Positions 61,148-64,000 of a DNA stretch of 64,000 nt are shown piece by piece; positions within the stretch are counted from its first letter, which is position 1, and the number at the start of each line of letters is the position of its first letter. Origin of the DNA: Bryum argenteum. Taxonomy: Eukaryota > Streptophyta > Bryopsida > Bryales > Bryaceae. Under the pieces are notes generated by a model, which searched no databases, was not told the DNA's origin, and saw only the letters and a program-made list of their open reading frames with translations. The stretch is taken from positions 9,902,727 through 9,966,726 of the forward strand of contig CM073327.1 of the NCBI GenBank assembly GCA_037043015.1, read 5' to 3'. A program made the position numbers and the translations under genes.

Positions 61148-63512
61148 AAGAATGCGCCTTAAAAGTTTTTCTAATCTCAGTAATCATGTGTACATTGGAT
61201 ACAGGAGCAATGAGGTCTGCAAGCTTCTTGCGAAGAGTGTGCTTTTCATCATCTTCTGCTTACCGCATGCAAAGTTGTCAATATGTAAACCACATTCATA
61301 TTCTAATTTTTTACAATTTTGAGTGATTACCTTCGGACGTGGAAATTTCTTCAAAAATTGTGCCATTATGCCACATTTGATCAGTTCAAATAGTTTTATC
61401 TGGTATGCAGCCGAAGTGACAAGATACTTAAGCTTGAAAGTATTGTTTTACGAACTTAAGTGACATGGTTATGTATAAGGATATGCACCAGGAAGAGGGC
61501 TCATGGAGGGTGGGAGCCTGACTTCTTAGACTGTGCTTTCTCATTGATGGATGCAAAGCCCGGTGATGTTAGGCATATGGCATTCATCCAATTTGAATGT
61601 CTATCTTTCGCTTTTCATCAAATGTTATGTATGGAACTGTGTTTGAATGTCTACCATTCGATCTTCATCAAATGTTCTTCATAGAACTGTGGTTGCACAA
61701 TCACGGGAAAATAACAAAATTTTGACTGATCAAATGTGAAAATGAAAATGACAAATTTTTGACTATGTCACTTTAAAACTTGAATGATGATTTTGTATTA
61801 CAAATATTTCTAAAAATAATTTCAAAGAAGTCTAAATGTAAAGTGCCCTATTTAGACTTGAAACCTAAATTTCTAGGTGAAGGTTCTAAAACTGAAATTT
61901 GGTTTTGCAAATTCTACCACATACACTTTGTAATATAGAGAGCACCCAATAAAAATCTTAGGCAAAAATATTACTTTCAACTCCATCTAGGTTGCCCGAA
62001 ATTGCAAAGAGCCATTTTGGCTTTCTTGGGCCATTAGGGGTTAGGGAGAAAATCTGACTTACTGCTTAATGCTAACTTTAAATCACCACCCTATGACGTA
62101 TTTAAGACTGTACCGTGGGGTCCAATATCAATTCAAATTTCTCCATTAGGGAGTTTTTGAAAAAGTTTGAAAATTGCAAGTGTACTAAAAAATGATTGGT
62201 TTTGGAAATCATAAAGCGTGTTGTAATCGCACCAGAGTGTACTATAATAGATAGATAGATAGATAAGAACTCCAATCTTCAAGTCGAAGATTGGCGTGAA
62301 TACAGTGTCTGTTCGTAATGTCTTTACCTCAATGGCCACAGGACAAAGAGGTAAAAGAACAAAACTACTCACCCCTTATAGGAATAGACACTAAACTAGT
62401 GTACTATAATACCTTAGAAAACAACCAGAGACTCTATTTGTGATAACACTCAAGAAGTTAGGACTTCTATGTGCATCATCTGACGTCAACAACTTCTATT
62501 TATTACTTCAATTACAATGGTGATTTTTACTTCTAGATTTGATTTGAGCTTCTAAAGTTGTTCTCAAGGTACTTGAACCCATGCTTGTTTTTTCATTAAC
62601 TGTGAACGCGCATGGCTATTTTAAGCCAAAAACACAATCTTGGAAAAAGTGACATAGATGGAAATGAAGACAAGCTCTTTAGATCTCAACCATAAAAACT
62701 TAAAACAGAATTACACCATAAAAAAATCAAAACTTTTTCAAAAGAGTCATGTATCAGAATTCCTTGATTCTTGTGTAAAATGAGTCATGTAAAACTTCAG
62801 TGCAATTACAGAGATATGAGTCACTTGGATAAACTAAAAAGAGTCATGTAAAACTTCAAGATAAAGTGCGATAAGTACACTTGGATATGCATAAGAAGAT
62901 TACCCTTGGATCAAAAAACTTCCAACTAGAAAGTTGTCAGAAATCAACTTAAGATCACAATTGTGTAAAAAGAGTCATGTATCAGAATTCCTTGATTTGA
63001 TTTGAGGGATTGAAATAGCGGAGAATGTCGCATTTTTTAAATACAGAAACTAACGAAACCATCACAAAAATTCATGCCATAAATTTATAACATCTTGAAT
63101 TGGGATAAGGCTTTCATCATAAGAAAGTAGACTTCAATTGGAATCCAATCCAACAAATTTCGTTAAAAAACGGAGTTTGGATGATAACATTTTTTAGTTT
63201 TGGGGTTGTCGTCGACATTGATCACATTCAACATTTGGCGCGTTTAAGGGTTAAGTGATAGGTTGTTAAAGGTGGATTGTCCTATTAGACAATTCTTACA
63301 AACTGTCCTTTGAGACAAGTGACAACCAAAATGACAAAATTCTTGTCTTTATGGATGACACATGTATGCATTTTCCTATTAGTGTTTGTCTGGTAAAAAT
63401 TGCACATCTATAGAGGAAAGTGTGAACTCATGGCATGCACTTTAGTCAAGGCAGCTTTTCTTTTGGTTTTCAAACATGGGGCATGTTTTTACCATTGCAT
63501 GCCGAATATATT
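61148..63512. other. 3' flank and repeat DNA
   Basis: A 50-base unit is tandemly doubled at 61592-61641 and 61642-61691. 61860-62045 is a right half of a TTAA-type element (ending CCATTAGGGG then TTAG). A TAGA-type simple repeat lies at about 62251-62269. Another TTAA right end (GGCGCGTTTAAGGG-TTAA) is at 63238-63254, and its left end was not found. No gene was recognised. Confidence 0.5.
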
Positions 63513-63643
63513 AAATTAATATTAGTTCTTCATGAATATGTTTCAAATATATAGGATCTTAAGGTGGGTTCTAATAAATTATTAGAACCCATCTTAAGAT
63601 CCTATATATTTGAAACATATTCATGAAGAACTAATATTAATTT
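63513..63643. repeat. 131-base near-perfect palindrome
   Basis: Two 65-base arms (63513-63577 and 63579-63643) are inverted copies with a single mismatch, separated by one base. The left arm continues the 980-base TTAA-element sequence (it keeps AAGGTG as in 38.4 kb), so the right arm is the inverted copy. Confidence 0.92.
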
Positions 63644-64000
63644 CAGTGTTACAATATTAATTAGATATTTCTAGTGTTAAATTTGTCATTATGTTTTCTG
63701 GCTGAGAAAATTGAAAAAAGTACATGGTTCTTGAGAGTTGTATTTCCTTCATCCACCATGTTTGTTGAATTGAATTTCAATATGAGTCTAGTTTATGTGA
63801 TAATAATATTTTTATGATCCAAGATGTCAAGAAGATATCGCATGTGTTCACAATTTTAGTGCAAGGTGTGATTTTGAACTTACTTTCCTGTGTAGTTTCT
63901 GTGGTGGTTTTCACTATTGCTAGGCTATTATTTGAGACAAGATTATTATTATTATTATTTTATTTTTTAAAAAATAAATTTGAAATTTCTAGAACTAATC

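Noticed and set aside
1-64000. tRNA, rRNA or CRISPR features
   Set aside because: No convincing tRNA T-arm with matching acceptor stem, no rRNA blocks, and no regularly spaced repeats with unique spacers were seen.

Overview
The window looks like nuclear DNA of a land plant, most likely a non-seed plant such as a bryophyte; this lineage call is an inference from gene style, not a proven identification. It carries multi-exon genes with GT-AG introns of about 70-500 bases, chloroplast-targeted proteins, a plant-type ferric reductase, telo-box promoter motifs, and AT-rich intergenic DNA full of small DNA transposons.

Layout. (1) 1.0-16.4 kb: a divergent pair of nucleolar ribosome-biogenesis genes, BRX1 on the minus strand (8 exons, 329 aa) and NRPA1, the largest subunit of RNA polymerase I, on the plus strand (24 exons, 1692 aa). 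Both have clustered telo-box motifs just upstream. (2) 16.4-25.6 kb: gene-poor repeats. (3) 25.9-29.0 kb: a ferric reduction oxidase (FRO), plus strand, 8 exons, 749 aa. (4) 29.0-40.2 kb: repeats, mainly small elements bounded by TTAA. (5) 40.2-41.8 kb: a hypersensitive-induced-reaction (HIR) SPFH protein, minus strand, 5 exons, 291 aa. (6) 42.4-49.3 kb: more TTAA elements, some nested. (7) 49.5-61.1 kb: the most unusual locus. An isolated chloroplast transit-peptide exon (49546-49779) is followed by about 7.5 kb of very AT-rich DNA. Then comes a chloroplast soluble inorganic pyrophosphatase gene whose last exon has no normal stop. That exon runs through an 18-base minisatellite and splices in frame into the exons of a DUF3007 (DAC-like) thylakoid protein. 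(8) 61.1-64.0 kb: repeats, including a near-perfect 131-base palindrome.

All exon-intron models were built by hand. Codon phase was carried through every junction and closes in each gene. The main result is the PPase-DUF3007 locus. The tail of the orphan exon and the start of its intron are almost identical to the tail of the PPase last exon and its following intron. Two different upstream modules therefore offer the same 5' splice site to one shared set of DUF3007 exons, giving either a plain DUF3007 protein or a 465-aa pyrophosphatase-membrane protein fusion. The second result is a set of non-autonomous transposons with TTAA at both ends and inverted termini starting CCC, the pattern expected of piggyBac-type elements, which are not a usual component of land-plant genomes.
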